Assembly (NCBI RefSeq): GCF_014640555.1
Contig: NZ_BMHE01000015.1
Coordinates: forward strand, 82,748 to 146,747
Source of the DNA: Paenibacillus marchantiophytorum
Lineage (GTDB): Bacteria; Bacillota; Bacilli; Paenibacillales; NBRC-103111
DNA length: 64,000 bases
Direction: 5' to 3'
In this document: piece after piece, positions 8,956 through 16,816 of the stretch
How the letters are laid out: the number at the start of each line of letters is the position of its first letter
How positions within the stretch are numbered: the first letter of the stretch is position 1
Program-made: the position numbers and the translations under genes
Notes under the pieces: model-generated
The model's input: only the letters and a program-made list of their open reading frames with translations
What the model was told of the DNA's origin: nothing
Databases searched by the model: none

Positions 8956-9872
8956 CGTTAGAAGGCGTTCTACCTGTATGGAAACCTGCTGGCTTCACAT
9001 CTCACGATGTTGTTGCCAAAGTTAGAGGAATATTAGGTATCAAGCGGATTGGCCATACGGGAACATTGGATCCTCAAGTAACTGGGGTTTTGCCTTTATG
9101 CATTGGCAGAGCAACTCGGATGGTTGAATATATTCAGGATCTTCCCAAGGAATATGAGGCTGTCCTTCGAATTGGTCTGGCAACAGATACGGAAGATATG
9201 ACGGGGACGATCACGGAGGAAGTTTCCGAGGTTCGTCTAGAAGATGCGAACATTCGTTCGGTTCTTGAATCTTTCGTCGGCGAAATCGAGCAAATTCCTC
9301 CGATGTACTCAGCTGTTAAGATAGATGGTAAACGTCTCTACGAATTAGCCCGAGAAGGCAAAGAAGTAGAACGAAAATCACGTAAAGTGACGATCTATCG
9401 CTTGGATATCCTGCACATTGATTTACAGCAGAAGCATCCGGAAATCCATTTCCGCGCTCTATGCTCCAAAGGAACTTACATAAGAACCTTATGCGTAGAT
9501 ATCGGAAAGGCGTTGGGTTATCCGGCGGTTATGCAGAGTTTGATACGAACTTCAACGGGCAGCATTCGTCAAGAGAAATGTTTGACATTTGAACAAATTG
9601 CTCAACTGAAAGCGCAAAATGACCTGCAAGCGCAGATGATTCCAATGGATGAAGCGATTGCGCATATTCCTTCGGTTGTACTAACAGCTCAAGAAGCTGC
9701 GAATGCCCTGCAAGGAAAGAAGATTGTGATGACCGTTAGTCCGGTGATTCGCGGGGAAGTTGAGCATTCTCAAAGCATCGTCCGCGCGTATTCGCCGGAT
9801 CAACGTTTTCTGGGTCTATTTGAATGGAAAAGTGCTAGCCAAGCCCTGGTCCCAGTCAAAGTTTTCCTTTAA
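8952..9872 (+). CDS. truB: tRNA pseudouridine(55) synthase TruB
   Basis: TruB makes pseudouridine 55 in the T-loop of tRNA. The 306-residue protein begins with LPVWKPAGFTSHDVV and carries GTLDPQVTGVLPLCIGRATR, in which D40 is the catalytic aspartate. YSAVKIDGKRLYELAREG is the second conserved block, and a short PUA-like tail ends the protein. ATG 8952 overlaps the nrnA stop by 4 bp. It is followed after 47 bp by ribF, as in most Firmicutes. Confidence 0.95.
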   Translation: MTLEGVLPVWKPAGFTSHDVVAKVRGILGIKRIGHTGTLDPQVTGVLPLCIGRATRMVEYIQDLPKEYEAVLRIGLATDTEDMTGTITEEVSEVRLEDANIRSVLESFVGEIEQIPPMYSAVKIDGKRLYELAREGKEVERKSRKVTIYRLDILHIDLQQKHPEIHFRALCSKGTYIRTLCVDIGKALGYPAVMQSLIRTSTGSIRQEKCLTFEQIAQLKAQNDLQAQMIPMDEAIAHIPSVVLTAQEAANALQGKKIVMTVSPVIRGEVEHSQSIVRAYSPDQRFLGLFEWKSASQALVPVKVFL

Positions 9873-9919
9873 TACAAATGTCTAGGGACAGGTTGAAATG
9901 GGTAGGTGAATGAAAACAT

Positions 9920-10855
9920 ATGCAAGTAATTCCAATCTCATATCCCATTGATTTGGATGGTTCGCCCCTTTTTGTTGGCGAGCAAGTTGTGGCAATCGGT
10001 GATTTTGATGGCGTTCATTTGGGACATCAGGAAGTCATTGGACGAGCTTTGCGAACAGGGAAGAAGCTTGGGCTGCCAACGGCCATTATGACCTTTTCCC
10101 CTCATCCGAGAGCGGTAATGGGCAAAGATAAATACTTTGAACTGCTCACACCGATGAGAAAGAAAATGGAAATGTTCGCGTCCTTAGGTGTTAGTCATAC
10201 GTACATTGTCACGTTTGATGCTTCTTTAATGAGGTTAACACCAGAGCAGTTTGTGGATCAAGTCTTGCACTTGCTCGGAGTGAACAGTGTCATATGTGGT
10301 TTTGATTTTACTTTTGGTTATCAAGGCAAAGGAACCCCTGATTCACTTTGTGAGTTGAGTCACGGGAAATTTTCAGTAGAAGTGGTGAGACCCTTTCATA
10401 TGGATGGCGAAAAAGTTAGCAGCACACTCATTCGTGAATCATTGCACCAAGGGGATATTGACACAGTTACGAGACTACTTGGGCGTCCCTATAGTATAAG
10501 CGGTATTGTTGTGGATGGAGAGAAGCGGGGAAGAACGATCGGGTTTCCAACAGCTAACCTGCAATTGGATGAATCTTATGTCATCCCCACGAACGGCGTT
10601 TATGCGATTAAAGCTTCAGTTAACGGGCAAACGTATAACGGTGTTATGAATATTGGCGTTAAGCCAACATTCACAACCGGAGAGTTAAAACCATCGTTTG
10701 AAGCCCATTTATTCGAATTTTCCGAGCAAATTTATGGCGAGCATATGAATGTCGAACTTATTGCATTCCTTCGTCCCGAGCGTAAATTCTCATCGATCGA
10801 CGAGTTGATCACCCAAATCAAACTGGATGCGGAAGCAGCCAAGATGAAATTATAA
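9920..10855 (+). CDS. ribF: Bifunctional riboflavin kinase/FAD synthetase RibF
   Basis: RibF phosphorylates riboflavin to FMN and adenylylates FMN to FAD. The 311-residue protein has an N-terminal nucleotidyltransferase domain (GDFDGVHLGHQ; FSPHPRAVM; GFDFTFGYQGKG; STLIRESL) and a C-terminal flavokinase domain (GRPYSISGIVVDGEKRGRTI, GFPTANL, NGVYAI, MNIGVKPTF). ATG 9920 is chosen; the ATG at 9910 is out of frame. AGGTG lies 11 nt upstream. It closes the translation operon before the rpsO promoter. Confidence 0.95.
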   Translation: MQVIPISYPIDLDGSPLFVGEQVVAIGDFDGVHLGHQEVIGRALRTGKKLGLPTAIMTFSPHPRAVMGKDKYFELLTPMRKKMEMFASLGVSHTYIVTFDASLMRLTPEQFVDQVLHLLGVNSVICGFDFTFGYQGKGTPDSLCELSHGKFSVEVVRPFHMDGEKVSSTLIRESLHQGDIDTVTRLLGRPYSISGIVVDGEKRGRTIGFPTANLQLDESYVIPTNGVYAIKASVNGQTYNGVMNIGVKPTFTTGELKPSFEAHLFEFSEQIYGEHMNVELIAFLRPERKFSSIDELITQIKLDAEAAKMKL

Positions 10856-10875
10856 CGTTCTAGTCGAACAGGCAT

Positions 10876-10904
10876 TTGCTTCTACTAGACGTTTGTGATA
10901 TACT
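10876..10904 (+). promoter_or_regulatory. sigma-A promoter of rpsO
   Basis: TTGCTT (10876-10881), a 17-bp spacer and TATACT (10899-10904), with an extended -10 TGA directly upstream of the -10. Located between ribF and rpsO. Confidence 0.7.
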
Positions 10905-10913
10905 GATTAACGT

Positions 10914-10986
10914 TGCCCAGAGGAACAGTTCTTTGTGGCATGAACCTTAGCTTGGATTGACGCTATCATCGGCGATTTCTAGGCTA
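10914..10986 (+). promoter_or_regulatory. Structured rpsO leader, candidate S15 autoregulatory region
   Basis: The 117-nt leader can fold into two hairpins. One pairs TGCCCAGAG (10914-10922) with CTTTGTGGCA (10931-10940), with one bulge. The second pairs TAGCTTGG (10948-10955) with CTAGGCTA (10979-10986). Ribosomal protein S15 is known to repress its own mRNA through leader structures in several bacteria; that this leader does so is inference. Confidence 0.4.
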
Positions 10987-11021
10987 GCGGGGATACAATA
11001 GAATTTAGGAGATGAACAATC

Positions 11022-11291
11022 ATGGCATTAACTCAAGAACGCAAAACACAACTGATTCAAACTCACAAAGTACATGATACTGACACTGGGTCACCAGAGG
11101 TACAAGTAGCAATTCTTACTGAGAACATTGTTAACCTGACTAACCACTTGCGGACACACAAGAAAGATCATCACTCCCGTCGTGGTTTGCTCAAAATGGT
11201 AGGACAACGCCGTAAATTGCTGGCATACGTGAAGAACAAAGATGTGAGCCGTTACAGTGCTTTGATCGAGAAGCTTGGTTTGCGTCGATAA
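11022..11291 (+). CDS. rpsO: 30S ribosomal protein S15
   Basis: S15 is a primary 16S rRNA-binding protein of the 30S subunit. The 89-residue length is exact for the family. Conserved stretches are HDTDTGSPEVQVAILTE, HLRTHKKDHHSRRGLLKMV and RRKLLAYV. AGGAGATG (11007-11014) precedes the ATG. It is a monocistronic unit with its own promoter, leader and terminator, standing between ribF and pnp as in Bacillus. Confidence 0.98.
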   Translation: MALTQERKTQLIQTHKVHDTDTGSPEVQVAILTENIVNLTNHLRTHKKDHHSRRGLLKMVGQRRKLLAYVKNKDVSRYSALIEKLGLRR

Positions 11292-11305
11292 AACCGACAA
11301 TGAGA

Positions 11306-11373
11306 AGCAACCTGTTGCTCCTTTGCTGGGCTTGATAAAGCTTCAGCAGAGAGTGACAACAAGGTTGCTTTTT
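11306..11373 (+). terminator. Intrinsic terminator after rpsO
   Basis: AGCAACCTGTTG (11306-11317) pairs with CAACAAGGTTGCT (11357-11369) with one bulge, around an inner hairpin (GCTGGGCTT / AAGCTTCAGC). The stem is followed by TTTTT. Confidence 0.8.
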
Positions 11374-11403
11374 CTTGTATTTTTAAAACGGAAAAAGAAG
11401 GAA

Positions 11404-11500
11404 ATACTAGACAGTATGCAGAAATAGAGGATGACTCCATCATGAGTTCATGATGAATACATACGGAGTATGGAGATACTAGGTTTGTGGACCTTTTTTT
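11404..11500 (+). promoter_or_regulatory. Structured pnp leader with inverted repeats
   Basis: The 180-bp gap before pnp holds a perfect 8-bp inverted repeat, CATCATGA-GT-TCATGATG (11438-11455), and two ATACTAG segments (11404-11410, 11476-11482), each able to pair with a nearby AGTAT. A weak hairpin before a T-run (AGGTT-TGTG-GACCT, then T6) follows. No convincing promoter is seen. Leader-mediated control of pnp is known in other bacteria; here it is inference. Confidence 0.35.
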
Positions 11501-11553
11501 CTGTGCATGCAGTCAAACACATATGGAATGCAATAATTCCTTAGGAGGATTTT

Positions 11554-13656
11554 ATGGAGAAAAGGGTACAAATGGAACTTGGCGGCAAACCGTTCATTCT
11601 TGAAACGGGAAGACTGGCCAAACAAGCCAATGCAGCTGTTACCGTGCGTTACGGGGATACGGTTGTACTAAGTACAGTAACAGCATCCAGCGGACCGAAA
11701 GATTTGGATTTCTTTCCGCTAACGGTTAATTATGAAGAAAGACTTTATTCGGTTGGTAAAATTCCGGGTGGATTTATTAAACGGGAAGGACGTCCAAGTG
11801 AGAAAGCCATTCTTTCGAGTCGTTTAACGGATCGTCCGATTCGTCCATTATTTCCTGAAGGGTTCCGTAATGATGTTCAAATCGTTTCCATCGTAATGAG
11901 CGTGGATCAAGAGTGTCCGCCTGAAATCGCGGCAATGATTGGGACATCAGCTGCACTTGCAATCTCCGATGTGCCATTCAACGGCCCTATTGGTGGCGTA
12001 ATTGTGGGACGAGTTGATGGTCAATTCGTAATTAATCCAACGGGTGAGATCGCTGAGAAAAGTGATATTCACTTGACGGTTGCCGGAACCAAAGACGCAA
12101 TTATGATGGTAGAAGCAGGCGCGAATGAAGTTTCTGAGGAAGTTGTCTTGGAAGCGATTATGTTCGGTCATGATGAAATCCGTAAAATTGTCGCGGTTAT
12201 CGAGGAGTTAGTTGCACAAGCTGGTAAACCGAAAATGGAAGTGAAGCTTCATGCGGTTGATGCAGAAGTAAATAGTGCTGTTCGCGCATTTGCACAAGCT
12301 AGATTAGTGGAAGCTATCAAAATCCCAGAGAAGCATGCAAGACAAGAAGCAATTGATGTGGTTAACGCCGAAGCTGTGGAACATTTCACTGCCTTATATG
12401 AAGAAACACCAGGTCTATTAGGTGATGTGAAAGAAACACTGTACGATATCGTCAAAGAAGAAGTTCGTCGCTTAATTACGCATGATAAAGTAAGACCTGA
12501 TGGCCGTAAACCTGAGGAAATTCGTGCAATCGATTGTGATATTGATCTATTGCCGCGTACGCATGGTTCCGGTCTGTTCACACGTGGACAAACCCAAGCA
12601 CTTAGTATTTGTACATTAGGCGCACTTGGCGATGTTCAAATCTTGGATGGATTGGATTTGACAGAAACCAAACGTTTCATGCATCACTATAATTTCCCGC
12701 CATTCTCCGTCGGTGAAGCAAGACCGCTTCGTCCTCCAGGTCGTCGTGAAATCGGACATGGTGCTTTAGGTGAACGAGCGCTTGAGCCTATCATCCCTAA
12801 TGAAATTGAATTCCCTTATACAATACGTCTTGTATCTGAAGTGTTGGAATCGAATGGTTCGACATCTCAAGCAAGTATCTGCGCAAGCACTTTAGCTCTT
12901 ATGGACGCAGGTGTACCGATTAAAGCACCAGTTGCCGGTATTGCTATGGGTCTGATCAAAGACGGCGATCACTTCTCCATTTTGTCTGATATTCAAGGGA
13001 TGGAAGATCATCTTGGCGATATGGACTTTAAAGTTGCGGGAACAGCCGAAGGGATTACAGCTCTGCAAATGGATATCAAAATTGACGGTATTGATCGCAG
13101 CATTCTGCAGCAGTCTTTGCAGCAAGCCAAAGAAGGCCGTTTACACATTCTAGGCAAAATGGTATCTCGCATTGCTGAGCCGAAAAAAGTGCTTTCGAAA
13201 TATGCGCCTAAAATTTTGACAATGAACATTAATCCGGACAAAATCCGTGATGTCATTGGTGCAGGCGGTAAAATTATCAACAAAATTATCGAAGAAACAG
13301 GCGTGAAAATCGATATCGAGCAAGACGGTCGTGTATTCATCGCTTCATCCAATCAAGAGATGAACGAAAAAGCGCGTTCCATTATCGAAGGCATCGTACG
13401 TGAAGTCATTGTGGGTGAAACGTACCTTGGCACAGTTAAGCGTGTTGAGAAATTCGGAGCTTTTGTTGAAATTTTGCCAGGTAAAGAAGGTTTAGTGCAT
13501 ATTTCACAAATTTCCACAGAGCGTGTTGCCAAAGTGGAAGATGTCGTGAATATTGGCGACCAAATTACCGTCAAAGTAACTGAAATTGACCAGCAAGGAA
13601 GAGTAAATCTTTCTCGCAAAGCGACACTAACTTCGCAAGTCCCGGCTCAGACCTAA
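11554..13656 (+). CDS. pnp: Polyribonucleotide nucleotidyltransferase (PNPase)
   Basis: PNPase is a phosphorolytic 3'-5' exoribonuclease of mRNA decay. The 700-residue protein has the full order: a first RNase PH domain (YGDTVVLSTVTAS), an alpha-helical linker, a second RNase PH domain (RTHGSGLFTRGQTQAL), a KH domain (GAGGKIINKIIEETG) and a C-terminal S1 domain (GTVKRVEKFGAFVEIL). AGGAGG (11543-11548) precedes the ATG. It lies downstream of rpsO as in most bacteria and has its own terminator. Confidence 0.97.
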   Translation: MEKRVQMELGGKPFILETGRLAKQANAAVTVRYGDTVVLSTVTASSGPKDLDFFPLTVNYEERLYSVGKIPGGFIKREGRPSEKAILSSRLTDRPIRPLFPEGFRNDVQIVSIVMSVDQECPPEIAAMIGTSAALAISDVPFNGPIGGVIVGRVDGQFVINPTGEIAEKSDIHLTVAGTKDAIMMVEAGANEVSEEVVLEAIMFGHDEIRKIVAVIEELVAQAGKPKMEVKLHAVDAEVNSAVRAFAQARLVEAIKIPEKHARQEAIDVVNAEAVEHFTALYEETPGLLGDVKETLYDIVKEEVRRLITHDKVRPDGRKPEEIRAIDCDIDLLPRTHGSGLFTRGQTQALSICTLGALGDVQILDGLDLTETKRFMHHYNFPPFSVGEARPLRPPGRREIGHGALGERALEPIIPNEIEFPYTIRLVSEVLESNGSTSQASICASTLALMDAGVPIKAPVAGIAMGLIKDGDHFSILSDIQGMEDHLGDMDFKVAGTAEGITALQMDIKIDGIDRSILQQSLQQAKEGRLHILGKMVSRIAEPKKVLSKYAPKILTMNINPDKIRDVIGAGGKIINKIIEETGVKIDIEQDGRVFIASSNQEMNEKARSIIEGIVREVIVGETYLGTVKRVEKFGAFVEILPGKEGLVHISQISTERVAKVEDVVNIGDQITVKVTEIDQQGRVNLSRKATLTSQVPAQT

Positions 13657-13696
13657 GCCGCGTGACTTGTGAAGTCTCTCTTCATAGTCTTTGAAC

Positions 13697-13725
13697 AAAG
13701 AGTCAGATCAATCTGTCTCTTTTTT
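13697..13725 (+). terminator. Intrinsic terminator after pnp
   Basis: AAAGAG-T-CAGAT and ATCTG-T-CTCTTT form a stem with one T-T mismatch and a CA loop, running into T6. Confidence 0.8.
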
Positions 13726-13774
13726 GCTTTTCAGTGAGCATGGACACGCCTCGTTCTACTCTTGTCCTTACCTG

Positions 13775-13782
13775 CATACAAT
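13775..13782 (+). promoter_or_regulatory. Possible sigma-E -10 element before ylxY
   Basis: CATACAAT matches the mother-cell sigma-E -10 consensus CATACANT exactly and lies 29 bp before the ylxY start. The -35 region (TCTACT) is a poor match, so the promoter is only a candidate. Confidence 0.3.
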
Positions 13783-13810
13783 CAGGACATAAGGATGGGG
13801 GGACCTGTAC

Positions 13811-14863
13811 ATGTACGTGAAAAAATGGCTTCTACTTGGAAGTTTCTTTGCTGTGGTTATGCTCACCATTCAGGCAATACCAGATGTAGGCACATATATT
13901 CAAGCTGTGAAAAACATACAAATGCCTTATGTGAATCGGAGCGATTGGCAGAATGAAGAGACAATGCCTGTTTTTGCAGCTGAATCAACGCGGGCAATCC
14001 AGCAAACGAAACTTAGCCCCTCTCAACTTGCTGAAATCATCCAAAATGAAGCGATTAAACGAAATATTGCCCCTATAAATGCTAGGATTGATCCTGTATG
14101 GAAGGCAATACCAGGGTATAATGGCTTGGCAATGGATGTCGAAGAGACGCTTAAATTATCTGCACATAACCTTACGCCTGGCAAAATTAATTATGTCATG
14201 AAGGAAGTAGAGCCCAGCATTCAACTGAATGATTTGGGGCCGATTCCCGTATATAAAGGAAACCCCAAGAAGCCAATGGCCTCATTGATGATTAATGTGG
14301 CTTGGGGGAATGAATATTTACCTAGTATTTTAGAGACACTTCGTAAAGAAAACGTTCACGCTACTTTTTTTCTGGATGGCTCTTGGTTAAAGAAAAATGT
14401 TGAAATGGCCAAAATGATCCAAAGCGAGGGACATGAAATGTCTAATCATGCTTATTCGCACAAAGATATGAGAAATATAAATCGCAGCAAAGCGGTAGAA
14501 GAAATCTCCAAGACAGAAGATCTTTTGAAACAGCAGCTCGGTGTTAAAAATACTCTTTTTGCACCGCCTTCGGGCTATTTCAGCCAAGAGACGATTCAAG
14601 TGGCCTCTGAATTTAAATTGCAAACGGTGTTGTGGACCTTTGATACAATCGATTGGAAAAATCCCGGAGCAGATCGCATTATTCAGCGGCTAACGACGAG
14701 TATTGAACCAGGCATGCTAATCCTGATGCACCCCACACCATCTTCCAAAGATGCGCTGCAAGGGATGATCCGACTCATTAAGAATAAAGGTTTAACTCTG
14801 GGTACCGTATCGGAGCTTATGTCCTCCAAACGAATCCCAGATGGGGGGCAAATGACGAACTAA
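13811..14863 (+). CDS. ylxY: Membrane-anchored polysaccharide deacetylase-like protein (YlxY type)
   Basis: A 350-residue protein with an N-terminal hydrophobic segment (LLLGSFFAVVMLTI), a helical spacer and a C-terminal NodB homology domain. In active NodB enzymes motif 1 is TFDDG; here the site reads MINVAWGNEYL, without the paired aspartates. Motif 2 keeps histidines (NHAYSH), and later motifs are partly kept (APPSGYF, LMHPTP). The gene stands between pnp and an M16 peptidase gene, as ylxY does in B. subtilis. Location is probably the outer face of the membrane. Activity as a deacetylase is doubtful. Confidence 0.85.
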   Translation: MYVKKWLLLGSFFAVVMLTIQAIPDVGTYIQAVKNIQMPYVNRSDWQNEETMPVFAAESTRAIQQTKLSPSQLAEIIQNEAIKRNIAPINARIDPVWKAIPGYNGLAMDVEETLKLSAHNLTPGKINYVMKEVEPSIQLNDLGPIPVYKGNPKKPMASLMINVAWGNEYLPSILETLRKENVHATFFLDGSWLKKNVEMAKMIQSEGHEMSNHAYSHKDMRNINRSKAVEEISKTEDLLKQQLGVKNTLFAPPSGYFSQETIQVASEFKLQTVLWTFDTIDWKNPGADRIIQRLTTSIEPGMLILMHPTPSSKDALQGMIRLIKNKGLTLGTVSELMSSKRIPDGGQMTN

Positions 14864-14919
14864 GTGAGCTACTCGGCACATAGTTGAGTCGTAGACACAT
14901 TTTTGTTAGACTGAGTAAG

Positions 14920-14925
14920 TATAAT
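14920..14925 (+). promoter_or_regulatory. Possible -10 box before the M16 peptidase gene
   Basis: TATAAT at 14920-14925, 45 bp before the gene, without a good -35 at standard spacing. Weak support. Confidence 0.3.
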
Positions 14926-14969
14926 TGGGGAATAGGATTTTAGGTGCTACACTTTGAGGAGGAACCTTG

Positions 14970-16226
14970 GTGATCAAATATCGCTTACATAATGGCTTGA
15001 GAGTCGTCATGGAACAAATCCCTACTTTTCGATCGGTTACATTCGGAATATGGGTGAAAACAGGCTCGCGTAATGAATCTCAAGAGATGAACGGCGTATC
15101 GCATTTCATTGAACACATGCTGTTTAAGGGGACGGATCGTCATACAGCAAAAGATATCGCTGAGATATTTGATGGAATTGGTGGGAATGTCAACGCATTC
15201 ACATCCAAGGAGTATACTTGTTATTACGCCAAAGTTCTCGACGAGCATCTGCCGCTTGCGATGGATGTCTTATCCGATATGTTTTTCCATTCTTCCTTTG
15301 ATGAAGGCGAGTTGGAGAAAGAGAAGAAAGTCATTTACGAGGAAATCTCCATGTATGAAGATACGCCGGATGATTTGGTACATGACTTATTAGCGAAGGC
15401 TTCGTATGGCTCGCATCCGCTAGGCTATACGATTCTCGGAACTGAAGATAACTTGTCCAAAATGAAATCAGAGGATCTTCGTAACTATATGAAGCAGCAT
15501 TATAATACCGAGAATACGGTGTTAAGCATTGCTGGGAATATTGATGATAGCGTACGTGAACTAATCGAGAAGCATTTTGGCGAGTTTGCAACAACAGGGA
15601 TAGAAACTAGCTATGATGCGCCTGATTTTCTTGGTGACTTGATTTTCCATGCGAAAAAAACGGAACAAAATCATATTTGTCTCTCGCTGCCTGGGCTTTC
15701 GCTGCAAGAAGAGAATTTGTACCCGATGGTACTTCTCAACAACGCCATTGGCGGAGGCATGAGCTCTAGACTGTTTCAAGAAATTCGTGAGAAGCGAGGT
15801 CTTGCTTACTCGGTTTATTCGTACCACTCTTCCCACATCGATAGCGGGATGTTCACGATTTATACGGGAACTGCGCCTAAGCAGACACTGGAAGTGCTCG
15901 AAGTTACGATGGAGCTTCTACAAGATATCGCTATTAAAGGAATGACGGACTCGGAATTAAAGAAGGGGAAAGAGCAGCTGAAAGGCAGCTTAATTCTTAG
16001 TTTGGAGAGCACAAGCAGCCGCATGAACCGATTCGGCAAGAATGAGTTGATGACGGGGAAACATTATAGTCTTGATGAAATGATCCAACGAATTGAAAGT
16101 GTTCAGATGGATCATATTCGCGCATTGATCAAGTCCTTGTTCGCTACCCCATTTGCTTTATCCATGGTTGGAAATTCGGATGATGTAATTAATGGCTTCA
16201 GGAGGGATCAGCTTGTCACTCTCTAG
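14970..16226 (+). CDS. ymxG: M16 family zinc peptidase (YmxG/MlpA type)
   Basis: A 418-residue protein of the mitochondrial processing peptidase-like M16B family. The inverted zinc motif HFIEH starts at residue 45, and a downstream glutamate comes from EKKVIYEEISMYEDTP. The second domain includes GGGMSSRLFQEIREKRGLAYS. GTG 14970 is preferred because GAGGAGG (14956-14962) is 7 nt away; the in-frame TTG at 14967 is only 4 nt away. It precedes dut, whose start overlaps its 3' end by 14 bp. In Bacillus this gene sits just before the dpa operon. Confidence 0.88.
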   Translation: MIKYRLHNGLRVVMEQIPTFRSVTFGIWVKTGSRNESQEMNGVSHFIEHMLFKGTDRHTAKDIAEIFDGIGGNVNAFTSKEYTCYYAKVLDEHLPLAMDVLSDMFFHSSFDEGELEKEKKVIYEEISMYEDTPDDLVHDLLAKASYGSHPLGYTILGTEDNLSKMKSEDLRNYMKQHYNTENTVLSIAGNIDDSVRELIEKHFGEFATTGIETSYDAPDFLGDLIFHAKKTEQNHICLSLPGLSLQEENLYPMVLLNNAIGGGMSSRLFQEIREKRGLAYSVYSYHSSHIDSGMFTIYTGTAPKQTLEVLEVTMELLQDIAIKGMTDSELKKGKEQLKGSLILSLESTSSRMNRFGKNELMTGKHYSLDEMIQRIESVQMDHIRALIKSLFATPFALSMVGNSDDVINGFRRDQLVTL

Positions 16227-16668
16227 TTTTGAAGTTCAAATTAAACGCCTTGCTGGTCATGAGGATATCAAGCTGCCGCAGAAAATGTCCGAACTAGCCA
16301 GTGGCTTTGATCTGCATGCCGCGGTTAGCGAGCCGATCATTCTGAGCCCAGGCCAGCGGGAACTTATCCCGACAGGATTTGCGCTTAGTATGCCGCCAGA
16401 GCTCGAAGCCCAAATTCGACCGCGAAGCGGGCTTGCTTATAAGCATGGCATTACTTCACTGAACTCGCCTGGAACGATTGATGCAGATTATCGAGGCGAA
16501 GTAAAAGTGCTCTTAATTAACCATGGACAAGAGCCATTTACAATTCAGCGCAATGAGCGGATTGCGCAAATGGTGTTTCAATTAGTTCCGCAAATTAATC
16601 TTGTTGAAGTAACGGAACTAACGGAGACAGAGCGCGGTTCCGGCGGATTCGGTCATACAGGGCGTTGA
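16213..16668 (+). CDS. dut: dUTP diphosphatase
   Basis: dUTPase converts dUTP to dUMP and keeps uracil out of DNA. With TTG 16213 as start (AGGAGGG 6 nt upstream) it has 151 residues. The five trimeric dUTPase motifs are visible: SGFDLHA, RPRSGLA, GTIDADYRGEV, NERIAQMVF and the C-terminal arm RGSGGFGHTGR. It overlaps the M16 gene by 14 bp. B. subtilis has ymxH at this point, so dut is a lineage-specific resident here. A strong terminator follows. Confidence 0.93.
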   Translation: MSLSSFEVQIKRLAGHEDIKLPQKMSELASGFDLHAAVSEPIILSPGQRELIPTGFALSMPPELEAQIRPRSGLAYKHGITSLNSPGTIDADYRGEVKVLLINHGQEPFTIQRNERIAQMVFQLVPQINLVEVTELTETERGSGGFGHTGR

Positions 16669-16687
16669 TTAGAAATAATAAGGTTAT

Positions 16688-16720
16688 GGACTGTCTTCCC
16701 AGTGAAGACGGTCCTTTTTT
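16688..16720 (+). terminator. Intrinsic terminator after dut
   Basis: GGACTGTCTTC pairs with GAAGACGGTCC (11 bp, one T-G wobble) around a CCAGT loop and runs into T6. Confidence 0.9.
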
Positions 16721-16750
16721 GTTTCACTGGTACGGCAGAAAAGGAATTGC

Positions 16751-16778
16751 ACCCATCTTTAGGCGAACGCATACTATA
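16751..16778 (+). promoter_or_regulatory. sigma-K-type promoter of dpaAB
   Basis: AC (16751-16752), a 17-bp spacer and CATACTATA (16770-16778). This fits the mother-cell sigma-K consensus AC-N16/17-CATANNNTA exactly, 38 bp before dpaA. Dipicolinate synthase is sigma-K-dependent in B. subtilis, so sequence and biology agree. Confidence 0.8.
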
Positions 16779-16816
16779 ACGTATCGAAACGGACTGAGAA
16801 AGGGGTGTAGGCAAGA

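Noticed and set aside
13762..13956. A 64-codon frame overlapping the start of ylxY
   Set aside because: It is out of frame with the deacetylase and has no supporting signal beyond the shared ribosome-binding region.
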